From positions 1,147,977 through 1,211,976 of the forward strand of contig KN834751.1 of NCBI GenBank assembly GCA_000827265.1: a stretch of 64,000 bases of DNA, in the 5' to 3' direction. Both the position numbers and the translations under genes were made by a program. The stretch comes from Collybiopsis luxurians FD-317 M1. Its lineage: Eukaryota > Basidiomycota > Agaricomycetes > Agaricales > Omphalotaceae. The notes beneath the pieces are model-generated. The model was not told where the DNA came from. It was given only the letters and a program-made list of their open reading frames with translations, and made no database searches. Below are positions 12,172 to 23,633 of the stretch, piece by piece; positions within the stretch are counted from its first letter, which is position 1; every line of letters begins with the position of its first letter.

Positions 12172-13685
12172 TCAGACGTCGAACATGAAATCCTCCGTTA
12201 TGCCTGGTACAACAACATCAGAATTCAACATAACACCGTCACTGAATTGGTCCTGCTTTGTACGCGAAGGCTGGACTACTTTTGGTCTTGAGCCTGCGGA
12301 AGACGCAACGGTTCGGCCAGCCGTAGTAGTGGGCTTTCTTAAAGCAATAAGAGCTGGACGAGACGGGACCGTTTTACTAGGAGCAGGGGCAGATGGCTTA
12401 CTCCTCAATCCTGTCGCTGTGGTTGGCCGAGGCAGTTCTCCGGTTTTTCTAGTCAAGGTCGAGGTTACACGGGTGCCAATAGCACCGGTGGTCTTCAAGG
12501 TCGATACCATACGAGGTTTCGAAACGGTATTCGAAGTCGAGGCGGTAGCTGCGCGCGAAACTGCCCTTGAAGGTGCCCTCAACGAGGTCGATGTACCTGG
12601 ACGAGACGGTTTACCGAGCACCGTTGAGCGAGCACTCGGAAGACTAGGAGTGGGCACCGGCACCGGGCGGGTTTTGGACGCTAGAGTGGAAACAGGTTTC
12701 GTCTGTGGTTTCGTTGGTCGTGAGGCGGAGGACGCAGGTTGTGGTTTTACAACATAGTCGAAGAAAGGGTCATCGTTTGCTGTGGCAAAGTAACACGAAT
12801 GAGAACGAGTTAGAAAGGAAAACCAAAGCTTCGACGTACAGATCGATGAAAAATCCAAAGCAAATTCAGACGTTTCGATGTAATGAGGCTGGATCTCGAA
12901 AACCGGAGACGGAGCCTCTGGGTCATTGAGGAACCATCCATTGCGGGACGCGTCCATAACCGCTTTTCCGAGGACTTTATAATCAGGTAGTTCAAAATCG
13001 AAAGGAGGCTGGTATGGCAAATCTAATTTCAATCTGTCAACAACCAGGTCGACGAGTGAAAGCAGAGAGAGAAAGCTCATACCAAGGGTATTAGGAGGCA
13101 TGTATTCGATATCGTCATAATCCTCTTCCTGTGATACGGCAGTGACTTTCAGTGGTTCCGGAGTTCCTATACGGATACTTTCGTCACTAGTATCATTAAG
13201 GTCCCAGTGATTTTTTGTGTTGGCAGGTGTCTCAAATTTTTGAGAATTTCTCGGGATCCGAATATGTTTTCTGGTGGAACTGGGACGCAAAGCAGAGTCG
13301 GGAGTGCCGTCAAGGCTATGATGGAGGAAAGGTGTCTGAAATTGGTTGGTATTATTCGCTGTGACTATTCGATCAGGGAATGGCGTCTTGTCTCCAAAAG
13401 GACGAGCTTGAAGGCGAACACCCCCTTTCAGCTGGCCGTCGGTTTCTGTAAAGAGCGTTTCTACCGGCGAGATATTAAGATAATGACCTCGTGCTGCAGA
13501 GATTGACACTTACTCTGAAGGAACGGAGTCTTGGATTGGAATGGAGTCTGCATCGCGGCCTTTCCTTTCTTATTTACTGTGCCCGGTCCAATCCGATTCT
13601 CAGCTAGAAGAGCTCTCGCCGGGGTCTTGAGATTATTGCGTCCCTCGATTCCAGCATTTCGAGATACAGGGCGACTCGAAAGCAT
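12172..13685 (-). CDS. Securin-like protein (separase inhibitor candidate, 466 aa)
   Basis: Securins inhibit separase until anaphase and are destroyed by APC/C. Exons on the minus strand: 13685-13514, 13460-12840, 12779-12172. The 53-nt intron 1 has donor GTAAGT; the 60-nt intron 2 has a TTCTAACTC branch site. The N-terminal 60 residues carry RALLAEN (24-30), a destruction-box-like RxxL, within a Lys/Thr-Pro-rich stretch with several KTP/QTP sites. Residues 173-180 read DDIEYMPP, the DIExxPP type of motif by which fungal securins occupy the separase active site (from family knowledge). A hydrophobic/acidic PPFDFELPDY segment follows, then a long basic Ser/Pro/Thr-rich disordered region. It is longer than yeast securins, so the call rests mainly on the two motifs. 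An apparent 49-nt intron after NTL would break the frame and was not used. Confidence 0.62.
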
Positions 13686-14630
13686 TTCAAGCTACAAGTG
13701 GCAGACGATAGGAGAAAGAGAAAGAGTTGAACGGCGCTGAGCGCGCGGGTGGAACAGCATCACGTGGTACGTGCTGCTCATGTGCTACGGCCCGCCGACG
13801 CCCGAGTCAGTCCACGGCAAGTCAAAGCAATTTGTACGAACCCTTATCTAGCCAGCCCCAGCTGTATACGCATTGATACCTCAATGCAACGTCCAAAAGT
13901 ATCTGGTGTTGAATAAACGGCCGCAGACTCTATATACTTAAATTCGGGCAAAGTCAATCAAGGATACCGAGGTTACGTGTATGAGGCAGATAGAGCCTGG
14001 AGCCTGAGGTATGTAGGTGCATATCCTTATTGTCTGGGGTGCAACGAAATAAGCTGCAATACCCATGATGCCCATATTCGCTCATCCTCATTGTATTTTT
14101 AATCTCGATGAAACATCTGTAGCATTCATTTGACATTGAGAGCTTACCGCATTTGAAGAACATCACGGTCGCTAGCGGATTAAATATCTACTCGTGACGA
14201 ATACCTGTACATTACATACTACAAGAGTTTTGAAGTTGGTGACTCCGCATAGCCGAGTCAACTTCCGTTCTCTTCGAACCCGTTAACTGTGTTCAACAAC
14301 AAATTTGGGTTGATAGTACTTGGTAACCTGATTTTATAGCGGTTTCACCTTCATCCATCAAGTATTGTCTCAGAGTGGTATATAGAGAGCGCCTTATAAT
14401 CACCGTTACTAGCACAGCAACTCTCAAATACTCATCGGTGTTTCATCAAATGGAGTTGATTGCGGCAGGTCTGCCGGTAATAAGTTCATAGGAGCATCTC
14501 AAGTTGGAGCTCTTACCGCGATACTAGCTAAGCCTCATCTGCCAAGACTGAACCAATGCGGTAGTCAAGCGGTGGTTTTTTCAATAATTCGACGGTAAGC
14601 CTTCGATCAAGGCTAGGAAGGAAAATGAAC
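13686..14630. other. Divergent intergenic region between securin-like and thaumatin-like genes
   Basis: About 1.1 kb separates two divergent starts. No gene is seen. It must contain both promoters; the only core element I can point to is the TATA box at 14631. Confidence 0.5.
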
Positions 14631-14638
14631 TATAAAAA
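14631..14638 (+). promoter_or_regulatory. TATA box of the thaumatin-like gene
   Basis: TATAAAAA lies 136 bp upstream of the start codon at 14774, followed by a pyrimidine-containing leader. Sequence and position only. Confidence 0.55.
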
Positions 14639-14773
14639 TGCCCGCTTGGAATCGAGACTTCCTTAGTGCTGGTCGCTTCCAAATCTTTCAGATTCAACAA
14701 TCTTCCTCTGGGTAGGAAAACATCCCCATCGCATTTTTGTGTTTTGTATCTTCTCGCAATTTGTACAAGGATC

Positions 14774-15901
14774 ATGAAGACCTCTACCGTTGTGTTTTCT
14801 ATCTTCTTCTCGTCCGCTGCAGTTACCGCACGTACCTTTACCGTCAAGAACAACTGCAAGTTCACTGTATGGTACGTACGCGCAGTTTATGAGCTATCCA
14901 TGCTCATTCGTGATGATCACCATTCTCTAGGCCAGCAATATTCACCGATTTGAACGTTGGGAAAGACAAGCCCTCCATGCCTACAGGCTGGGAAGCGGCT
15001 GCAGGAAATACCACGACCTTCACTGTTCCAGATGACTGGCAATCTGGCCGCATCTGGGGCCGAACCGAATGCGATTTCTCCAAACCCAACGCAAGCTCCT
15101 GTGCTACCGGAGGCTGTAATGGTGGACTTTTGTGTGACGAACACAGCGGCACTGTAAGTGTTCACCGTGATCCCCTGGTGTACCGTTTCAATCGACGCTG
15201 AATCAATATTAGGGTGTACCGCCTGTAACTGTTGCCGAATGGACACTAGGGAAGAGCGGCAGTCCCGATAATTATGATGGTGAGTTAGAATTTCTGAAAC
15301 GGTCAGAGTCAACGCTTAAGGGCTGTGCGCCACATCTAGTCTCAATGGTGGACGGTTTCAACCTTCCTATGATGGTAGCACCTACTGCAGGCTGTCAACA
15401 AGTTGACTGTAATACCGATTTGAACCCAAACTGTGAGTACTCTGGCTTCGATACTACTCTAGTCTCTTTGTTATCCTAACGTCTTATGTCTTTGTTTAGG
15501 TCCCGCTCCACTTCAACTCAAAGATGGCTCAGGAAAGGTCGTCGGTTGTAAATCCGCTTGCGATGCCAATCTTGATGGAAACCCTCGTAAGTCATCTACA
15601 AACTTAACCTCAGAGTCCCAGACCTCTAACAGGAAGTTCCTTCGACAGAGAACTCCCCTAATTGTTGCTCGGGCAGCCATAATGTTCCCGCTACCTGCCC
15701 TCCTAGCGGTGTGCAGTACTACAGCTACTTCAGTACGTACCCACTCCAAGTCGTATTCTTGATAGGCTCTTATTAGATGATTCTGCAGAAAATGGATGCA
15801 AAAATGCCTACGCATATGCCTACGACGAGTCTAGCAAAACTGCATTGTGGACATGCGATTCTTCAAAGAACGCCGACTACGCTGTCACTTTTTGCCCCTG
15901 A
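14774..15901 (+). CDS. Thaumatin-like protein, secreted (258 aa)
   Basis: Thaumatin-like proteins bind or hydrolyse beta-1,3-glucans and are linked to wall remodelling or antagonism in fungi. Seven exons: 14774-14871, 14931-15153, 15213-15279, 15340-15432, 15500-15586, 15649-15732, 15777-15901. All introns are GT-AG and phases agree. A signal peptide (residues 1 to about 19) precedes the family opening RTFTVKNNCKFTVWPAIF. The mature chain has 16 cysteines, the canonical number for eight disulfides, plus the thaumatin blocks GRIWGRTECDF, NCCSGSHNVPATCPPSG and the C-terminal YAYDESSKTALWTC...TFCP. For exon 6 the distal AG at 15648 was chosen because the nearer one gives an immediate stop. The gene is convergent with the phosphodiesterase gene. 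Confidence 0.95.
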
Positions 15902-16202
15902 ATTCCTTTGTTGCAGATTCAGGCTTGTCAGATACATATGTAACTTATTGCTTATTGTAAACGAAATGAAAGATTGTTGTACATTTAACACCTGGAATTG
16001 CAGGCCAGGAAAGAAAGCAATTTCGGTCCAAACGACCTATATTTGTGTAAATGTAGCATATATGCGAGCTACAGCTAGGACATAATTGCAAGGGCTTTGG
16101 TACAAAGGCAAGAAGCAAAACACAAATGGCATAAACCGATAATTCAAGCAGTGAAAGTGTCGTCCAGGTGCATTAGTATTGCAAAGCTTTGGCGATCTAA
16201 TT
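15902..16202. other. Convergent 3' region
   Basis: A 301-bp spacer between two convergent genes; no additional gene is seen. It is expected to hold both 3' UTRs. Confidence 0.5.
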
Positions 16203-17654
16203 CTACGCTAAGCCGCGTTGCTTTACAAAGGTGTCCAGAAAGCTATCCTGGGAGAACGGCGGATACATTGGGTCGTGAAGTTCCGTAGGAGGTTGGAGTC
16301 CCTGTTGAACGAAAGCATGATAGGATATTTCGCGGGTAGTCTGGTCTGTGATGCAAACGTCACCTCCATTCTTGAATGCCGAGCCTGCCTTTGCAGCTTC
16401 CATGTACATCCAGTCCTTTACATTGTTGGTTGGGTCAAGCTCATCCATCTGCTCAGCTTCTTGTCCGTGAGCGCGAAATCGAACTCGGAAGAGTTTGCCA
16501 TTTGCATTTGTTGTGGGAGCAGCAGAGGTGACGATGATAAACTTGTCCGGCTCGCTCCTTTTTCTTTCTGCGATCATCATAGCGAGTACGTGATCCTTCA
16601 CAAGGTTAGCCTCATCCGCTGGAGTTGGATTACGGTTGAATTGCTTTCTGAAGAGCTTCTTGTCCACATGATGCGCCTTTTGGTCTATGAGCTTGAAGCC
16701 TCCCTGAACAGTAAAACCGTATCCAGGAACACGAAGGCTAGCCTCGGTCCATGAATTGATCCATTCAAAGGCAGCAGCAGCAAGTGTGTCGAAGTCGGAG
16801 TTGTCGATATCGACATTTGCCACCTTGTGCATACCTTCGGGACGGAAAACTGGGATGATCATGACATTTTTCTTCCAGTCCTTATGAGGCTTCTGCTTCT
16901 CAACCTCCTTTACAAACTCCGCAGCGTTATTGTAACCGAGGTTATAGAGCTGGACCGCGATGGAATCCCGAAGGTCTGACATACGGCTCAGATCGGCAAC
17001 CACGACAGCCGGATCGTCATGATCCCGGGCATCCACAATGGCGTTGGCTCCCGCCACACAGCGTATGGCCTCATCCAGGAAGTATTTGAGGCTAGGGACC
17101 TCCTGGTTGGTCAAGTACACAAGGTTGGAAAACACGCCATTGTCACCAACTGGGCGGAAGCCGAGAGGCATCTGCGTAATATCCTCCTCCTCGAGGTCTG
17201 CCCAATCGATGGACTGACCCGACATGCGGTTGGCATTTCTCTCATGAGCGAGAATGAAGGTCTTGTTCTTTGTCGGCGTGATATCGATCTCCACGCTCAG
17301 GATGCCCCATGTCCTAAACACCCGGTTGATGGCGGCCATGGAGAGGTCCGGAAAGTAGCGACCGCCATGAAGGCCAACATCGCCCCGATGCGGCACGATG
17401 ATCTTGTCACCCGGCTTCCATGATGATAGAAAATCAGGCTTTGTAAGGGCCGAGATGGCTTGATGCGGCGTCATGTCGGGAGGGAGACGCAGCAACGCAT
17501 ACGCCGCTTCACGTTCCTTGCTGAAGCTCTGGTCATTGTCAATATAGAGACTTGAGACTTTTAAAAAAGATGACGATTTTTGGGCGAGAAGAGGGGTAGC
17601 GCAGACCTGATAAAATAAAACAATGAGGGAAGCTGCATAAGATTGAAGAACCAT
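16203..17654 (-). CDS. Secreted GDPD/PLC-like phosphodiesterase (483 aa)
   Basis: Single-exon gene. Residues 1 to about 24 (MVLQSYAASLIVLFYQVCAT) form a signal peptide. The TIM-barrel phosphodiesterase signature starts at IIVPHRG (His89-Arg90), followed by VEIDITPTKNKTFILAHE, in which Glu122, Asp124 and His137 match the metal/catalytic positions of glycerophosphodiester phosphodiesterases. Classical GDPDs have ENT after the HRG motif; here that position is replaced (HRGDVGLHGGRYFPDLS), so the substrate may differ, and a phospholipase C/D or sphingomyelinase-D-like activity in the same superfamily is possible. The chain is longer than bacterial GDPDs (about 250-300 aa), with extra sequence in the C-terminal half. 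The start codon is immediately followed by the signal peptide. Confidence 0.8.
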   Translation of the reverse strand: MVLQSYAASLIVLFYQVCATPLLAQKSSSFLKVSSLYIDNDQSFSKEREAAYALLRLPPDMTPHQAISALTKPDFLSSWKPGDKIIVPHRGDVGLHGGRYFPDLSMAAINRVFRTWGILSVEIDITPTKNKTFILAHERNANRMSGQSIDWADLEEEDITQMPLGFRPVGDNGVFSNLVYLTNQEVPSLKYFLDEAIRCVAGANAIVDARDHDDPAVVVADLSRMSDLRDSIAVQLYNLGYNNAAEFVKEVEKQKPHKDWKKNVMIIPVFRPEGMHKVANVDIDNSDFDTLAAAAFEWINSWTEASLRVPGYGFTVQGGFKLIDQKAHHVDKKLFRKQFNRNPTPADEANLVKDHVLAMMIAERKRSEPDKFIIVTSAAPTTNANGKLFRVRFRAHGQEAEQMDELDPTNNVKDWMYMEAAKAGSAFKNGGDVCITDQTTREISYHAFVQQGLQPPTELHDPMYPPFSQDSFLDTFVKQRGLA

Positions 17655-17687
17655 GTCGGAGGATGGAATAGAATGAGATAGAATATG

Positions 17688-17698
17688 TTTTATATTGG
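17688..17698 (-). promoter_or_regulatory. TATA-like box overlapping a CCAAT motif
   Basis: The minus strand reads CCAATATAAAAC about 35-45 bp upstream of the phosphodiesterase start codon. Close spacing implies a very short leader if it is functional. Sequence and position only. Confidence 0.35.
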
Positions 17699-18744
17699 TC
17701 GAGTATTAATACATACCTGTCTTATCAAAGATGAGGTCCGATGCCGGGACAGCCAGTTTACCACTACCGGTACAATTAAATACTAGTAAGTCCACGTCTT
17801 TGTATATAGCTGCGGGACACATACTCTTAATGCGGGAGTGATGCGCTTGGAGGAGCTGAGTTTGTGATAGTTGGCAACCTTTCTAAGGCTAAGGCGGGAA
17901 CATGAAGGCCAGCCGGGGAGGTGGCTATAGCAATCTGCATCTTATACTATTGGGGCAAATCTGGACTAGAAACCTACCGGTCACTCACAACCCCTGCCCA
18001 TTGGTAGAGTCTTTCTCGCGAATGAAGAAAGCTTCTACATACATGTAGCTCTGGGTAGTCGTTGTTAATAGGTTGTGAATGGTGCACGATGTATTAAGGA
18101 GCGGATTCAAAGACTAAACGATGGAGAATTTTCGATCCGGCCTACATAGACTGAGCGTTGAGCAATATTGATTGGAGAAAGGATTTGAGATACGTTACTC
18201 CGCAAATTGCGATTTGGAATGCAATGGATCTTCGGAAGTTCTTCACAGTGTTGGGGCATTTAATACGTACGCGGACACGCAGTTGGTGTTAACCCAGTGA
18301 ATGGGAGTGGAACTTCTCAGTAGCGTTATTGAAATCTCGGGTGCCTCACACTGCTGGGGTAGGAGTTGCATGCTAAGTATTCAGCGAGGAGATGAGCAAA
18401 TTATGGTGGTTGGGCGACGAATCCGCGGGCACGTGTCTCTTACTCTTTTATGAAGACATCTAATAGTAACACGGAAGTCGCACCTCTATTCCATTACATA
18501 CCGGATAATCTAGTACGTATACGTATCGTCGTTACAGGAACCAAAAGTCCAAAATCTTCCAGAGTCTAGACTCGGAGAATCTACCATACAATTAAGAGTT
18601 AGTGAAGTTCCTTTCACAGATAGATACAAAAGTTCATGGATAGATACAAAGCGGTATGTCAAGAAATTTTGATCGGTGAATAGATCGCCCCGAACAGTGT
18701 TCATCCCGACACGCACAAGAAGACCAAGAAAAACATTCTCTGGA
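17699..18744. other. Gene-free interval
   Basis: No credible gene is seen. The right part is the 3' flank of the F-box gene at 18745; the open frame at 18510-19028 overlaps that gene's last exon in another frame and is a shadow. Confidence 0.45.
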
Positions 18745-20218
18745 TCATATCCAGTGGGTTCGACCGGATCTATCATCAACAAGTCTCCCAACAACACTTC
18801 GACTCCCATCTTGCGGCGACACCTGGACCGTAAACCACCCATTGACTTGCCACCCCGGGACTCGAGGAAACTCTCTTTCGTGAACAAAGAACGCGTGTAG
18901 GGACGGGATAGCTTGCGCAATGCGGGTCGTATACCAGAGCATCCCAGCTTCCGCCATGACAGCTCCGGGCATTTTATAATTCTGGTTAATCGTTGCACGG
19001 AGTCGCTTCCATGGCTTCCGCTTCCCAAACCGAAGGTGAGCGAACGAGTTCCATAAGCCTACCGCTCGGAGCGACGGGAACGTCCGAATCAGGTTGATAA
19101 GATCGTCCTGGATGGAAAATGAGTTTCGCAGAGGAATATAGATTGTGAAAGCGTACAATTTGATAAGCGAGAAGGCCCATAAATTCGAGAGATAAGACAG
19201 AAAGTTTTGGGAAAGAGGACCTGACGATGGGAAGTATCTGATCCAACGACTTCTTCACAACTATCTTCAACTCAGTGACTACCCACTCCCGGAGGCATCC
19301 TTTAGCGGAAGGCTCACGGCTGATAACAACCTTCGTAAGGTCAAAGGCAGAGCTCAGTTCCTCCTGTTGACGCACTTGTTCCATGAAACGAAGGGTGAAC
19401 GGTAGTGAAGAATTACGATTGAAATAAGATATCGCATCATCCTTGAATCGGATCTTCCTCAAGAGAGGATGGGCAGAGGTGAACTCGGAAAGCCGGGACA
19501 AGGTGATAGGATCTGATAGGCACATCTGCAGGTCTAATTCTCGAAGGCCATTGAATTTCTTCGAACCATATATCACAAACTCCTCTTGCAGTAGATAAGG
19601 ATAGAAAGAAGTGAGCTGCGCGACCTGCATGCCCCGGGACATGAGCGGTTCCAGGTGGCGAGGATGAAGTATATCGAAACGGCGAAGCAGGACTTTGGAA
19701 AGTTGTAACGAATCCACTCTGGGCAGGTTAGAAAGCGAATCAATGACGACAGTCTGGATGTTCTTTTGGTTGTGGATAGCGGTGAAAAGGGCAGCGTCGG
19801 TTTCGATATCATAAAAATGAATCCAACTGAGTCGTTTCAGACGGGGCAGCAATTCGCGGACGATGTCACATCCTTCCTTGTCAACGATCCGGCCTATAGT
19901 GAGCGTTCTATGAATGAAGATTAGCCAAATTCGAGCGGAACAAAAATTTATTGCACACTTTATAGAGTCCCCAAATTGTGCATTAGAGAGCACTTGATCT
20001 CTGAAGCTCCGTATACCCTTGAAGTATTTGATTCGTACGTATGCAAAAAGAAATGGCAGACAAATTCGACGCAGCTGGCGGCTGACCATTGAGAACGCAC
20101 GAATTTCTGCAGTGGCGTGTTTGAAGTGAATGTCGGGGACCTCACGCTGTACGGGGTCGGGATTGTATGCTAGATATTCCGCAAGAAGGTGAAGGAGTTC
20201 CTCAGGTAGCATAGTCAT
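18745..20218 (-). CDS. F-box protein, family 2, intact copy (457 aa)
   Basis: A second F-box family, unrelated in sequence to family 1. Exons on the minus strand: 20218-19959, 19907-19157, 19107-18745 (introns 51 and 49 nt). It begins MTMLPEELLHLLAEYLAY, an F-box-like opening, followed by the helix VSRQLRRICLPFLFAYVRI common in basidiomycete F-box proteins, where LRR-like unit patterns (LPRLKRLSWIHF, FNGLRELDLQM, LLRKIRFKDD) follow. The C-terminal exon ends in a beta-rich block (WQVNGWFTVQVSPQDG). A longer open frame upstream of 20218 adds 48 residues that are not shared with the paralogue, so the MTMLPEE start is preferred. The neighbour at 20420-21857 is a frameshifted paralogue with the same introns. 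Confidence 0.85.
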
Positions 20219-20419
20219 GTTGGAAGCAGTACTCTGCTTCGTGGATGGTGGTTCGATTGAGCAGCGAGTCGCCCACACGTGACTTAGGAACCTCAAGGAA
20301 CGTCGGAGAACGCAGAAAGAGTACTGAGTAAGGAAGTCCTTCAAAAAAGGCGCAGATGCCAAGCGCCATTAAATTTCCGCCAGCAGAGAAAATGATATAT
20401 TGAAACTAGGACAATTCCA

Positions 20420-21857
20420 CTACAGTTTACACGGACTCCTCTTTCTATCAACTCCAAGTCTCCCAGTCACTCCTCGACAACCATTACTTGGGTCAACTTG
20501 TACGGTAAGCCACCCACTAGCGGTCCATAGCGGACCCACATGATAATAACCTTCCTCGTGTACAAAGAACGCCTCTATGGATGGAATACTCTGCGCAATG
20601 CGCGACGTATACCAGTTCATTCCTGCTTCGGCGATTTTATTAGCGGATATCCGGGTCTCGGTGATATTTGAGCGTAGCTGTAACCAAGGCTTCTCTTTGC
20701 CAAAGTGAAGGTGGCGGAATAAGCGACGTAAGCCGAGTTTCCGGAGCGACGAGAATTTTTGGAGTAAAATTATGAGGGCGTCCTTGATGAAAAAAAGTTA
20801 GTTCTGCAAAGAGAGAGACATAAAAAACTCACAATATGATACACGGATTCACCGATAAAATCAACAGTCAAGATGAAAAGGTTCGGGAAAGAAGAGTTGA
20901 CAACGGGAAGAATCCGATCCAGCGAATGTTTGACGGTAATCTTCAATTCAGAGACTTGCCAATTATTAGAGGTAGGTTGAGTACGAGTTATGACGACCTT
21001 TGTAAGGTAGAGGGCATCGCTCAAGTCCTCCTCCCGCAGTTTCTCGTCAAAATGAAGAGTAAACTCTATTGTGAGTTTACGACGAAAATAGCACTTCCCA
21101 GTTTCGTCTTTGAACCTGATCTTCCTCAACAGCGGAGCTAAATTTGGGAAGCCAGGATAAGGTGACAGGAAAATCACCCATGATGAGATCAAGCTCTCTG
21201 AGCTCATTGTACCTCTGCAAACCGAACTCCTCTTGAAGTTTATAAGGTAGGCGGATTGCGATCCTACCCACCCGGATGCCACGAGGTATACGCGACGGCA
21301 GACACGTAGGTTGACCTATAGTGATATCACAAAGAAGAATTTTGGAAAGATCCAAGTCGGCCCGGGGCAAATCGGATAGCTCTTCGATAACAACTGTCCT
21401 AATGTTGTCTTGGTTGGACAATGCAGTGAAGAGCGCAGCATCAGTTTCAATATAATGGAGATGAACCCATGCGAGCCGTTTGAGACGGGGGAGCAGCCGG
21501 CGTAGAATGTCTGAACCTTCCGTTTCATGGATATGGTCAAAACTGAGCGTTCTACGATACACATTAGGAGAAATTCGAAAGCTGACAGCAATACACTTAC
21601 TTTATAGAGTAAGCAAACCCTGGATTAGCCAAACATTGATCTCTAAAGCTTCTCATCCCGGAGAGTTTATCGACTAGCACGTATGCGAAAAGAAATGGCA
21701 TACAAATCCGGCGCATACGGTGGGATACTAATGAGAGCGAGCGAATTTCTTCAGTAGTATGTCGATAGTGAAATTCAGGCAGTTCATGCTCCACGAAATC
21801 AGGTTTATGTACCGCTAAGTGTTCGACGATAAGGAGTAGGAGTTCTTCAGGTAGCAT
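20420..21857 (-). pseudogene. F-box protein, family 2, frameshifted paralogue
   Basis: Same three-exon structure as the neighbour: exon 1 21857-21601 (MLPEELLLLIVEHLA), exon 2 from 21551, and a last exon from about 20790 to 20420 ending in WLTVQVDPSNG. Aligning the DNA of the two copies around 21130-21165 shows this copy to be 8 nt shorter between the segments for LSWLPKF and LLRKIRF. Because 8 is not a multiple of three, translation leaves the conserved frame, and the downstream conserved region (LLRKIRFKDE through the C-terminus) lies in another frame. No intron spans the site. All other blocks are well preserved, so the lesion is recent, or else an assembly error. Confidence 0.75.
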
Positions 21858-22061
21858 GATGGTAGTACCAGATAGGGGTCCAAATTATCAGTTTTCTTCG
21901 CTATCACGTGGCCAAAGGAAACGACGCGGAAGACGATATAAAATCTTAAAAACTCTCTGGTGTTCATGTCGAACCATATATATCAATAAACATACCTATT
22001 ACCCGGACCACATTTTCATAGTAAGCACTACGACGAACGGACAGCTACATTCCTAGAATAT

Positions 22062-23505
22062 TTAATCCATTCCAGCAATATCCGTACTCGTCCCATCCCA
22101 GAAATTCTTCACCGAATACCCCCAAATATACGCATTATCCGACTTATCCTCGAAAACAATCGTACTATTATTATCATGGAACGACGCCGAGGTAGAGTTG
22201 GCTGAAGACTTGTTCGATACACACATGTATGGAACGCAAGCTGCGGAAGAGTTTTGTGAAGCTTTGAAAGAGGAGTAGGCGCTTTTGGAGGAGAATTGAA
22301 GGGATACTTTGGGGCGAAAGACCTGGGTGAACAAAGTTGGCATGAGAGGTGAAAAAGAGTCAAGGAAGAGTTCGACTCACCACGAGAGCTTCGGCATTAT
22401 AAAACGCCGCGGGCCCAGGTTTCTTAGCAGTTCCAAAATACTTTTGGAACACCGGTGCACCCTTCTTTGCTAGATCATCCGCAGGCTTATACAAAGCACT
22501 CGCAGACTTCCAATCATCAAACCATCCACGCGTGACTTCCATCTTCGCCGCAGACTCCAGCGTTATAATAGCTTTCGCAAACGAAGCCGAACTGCTATTC
22601 TGCGAACTATGAGACTGGGAAGTACCGTTCTGAGACCCGGTTCCCCAGAGGATGGTTTGAGTCTGGTTATCCGATGAAGAAGACTTGGACGTGCTCGAGC
22701 TAGACGAGGAGCTGTCGTATGAGAATGGTGCGAGACCGATCCCTTGAGCCCAGGCGCTGACGGTTCCATTCATAACTTGAATATTGTACGAAGGAACGAT
22801 CTTTCCATCGACCTGCATCGTCATACCAGGAGTCGCGGTTTTACTGGAACCAGTAAGGTACGAAACAGTCTCCATTGCCGAGGAGAATATGAACATATCG
22901 TCCCCGTAATATTCATTCGCAGCTGAATTGTACGAGTTTGTAGCGCTCTCGCATTCCAGGTGAGCTTCCATGTAGGGAGCGTATTGGGTTTGAGCCCACT
23001 GTAGAAGGCCTGGGTCCGAGACTGACGACACAGGCTTTCCTTCCAGACCGATGTATATTTGCAGAGCGGAAGTGAGCGCCTGGACAAGCTGCGGTCCACA
23101 CGACTGAGCCTGCTGTTTCATTGCATCGTCGAGCTCCTTTTGAGAGGTCTTGTTGGTGCCCATGGTCTTACCCAACTCTTGGACAAAGTTGATATACTCG
23201 GTCGAGAAATAGGTAAGACCAGCTCCTGGAGCCGCCTTGGAGATATCGGCATTTAGGAATGCACCGTTACTTGTGGTACTGGCGCCGTTAACAGAAGCAG
23301 CTCCGGTGCCCATATTGATTGTAGTCCAATCTTCCAGGGCGTAAAAGTGACTACCGTCGCTGTTTACCTCGGCCAAGAGGGCGGATATCGCGTCCTGCAT
23401 GAAGTTCTGGGCAGTCACGGAACTTGTGTCGCGGGGAACAGGCATCGCGGTCGCAACCCCGGCAAGGAGTGCGACCACAACTGTAGGGATAGATTTGACG
23501 GGCAT
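22062..23505 (-). CDS. Secreted Ser-rich protein, pair member 1 (461 aa)
   Basis: Two exons, 23505-22381 and 22322-22062, joined in phase 0 across a 58-nt intron. Residues 1-20 (MPVKSIPTVVVALLAGVATA) form a signal peptide, followed by a probable pro-segment MPVPRD. The N-terminal half is predicted mostly helical (long Ala/Glu/Gln/Tyr runs, e.g. AQNFMQDAISALLAEV). A Ser-rich linker (about residues 265-310) precedes a C-terminal domain containing GWFDDW and VFQKYFG, echoed in the divergent neighbour by WSNDRTEF and YTKYFGSG. I do not recognise the family. A TATA-like box lies about 125 bp upstream. It is arranged head to head with the gene at 24497. A broken copy of its 3' end lies at 36745-36930. 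Confidence 0.83.
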
Positions 23506-23625
23506 AGGCTACAGAGGTGAGGCAGTGCGAAGCTTCGGGGGAAGGACAGAGAAAAACGACCAGCGCTTTCTGTAGGAGGAGGAGGGGCGTCCAGCGTAAG
23601 GAGATACACAGTGGAGCGAGGCCAG

Positions 23626-23633
23626 TTATATAC
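23626..23633 (-). promoter_or_regulatory. TATA-like box of secreted pair member 1
   Basis: The minus strand reads TTGTATATAACTGG about 125 bp upstream of the start codon at 23505. Sequence and position only. Confidence 0.45.

Noticed and set aside
12185..12757. 190-codon plus-strand open frame opposite the securin-like gene
   Set aside because: It mirrors the Ser/Pro/Arg-rich, GC-rich coding strand of the securin-like gene; no domain or splice signals of its own.
12951..13100. GTATGAG...CAG intron after the DDIEYMPPNTL segment of the securin-like gene
   Set aside because: Its 49-nt length would break the reading frame and the sequence is open when retained, so it was left as coding; it deserves a transcript check.
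18986..20362. Single 458-codon frame as the full F-box protein
   Set aside because: Comparison with the paralogue shows two introns inside it and a different C-terminal exon; the frame reads through both introns and starts upstream of the conserved MLPEE.
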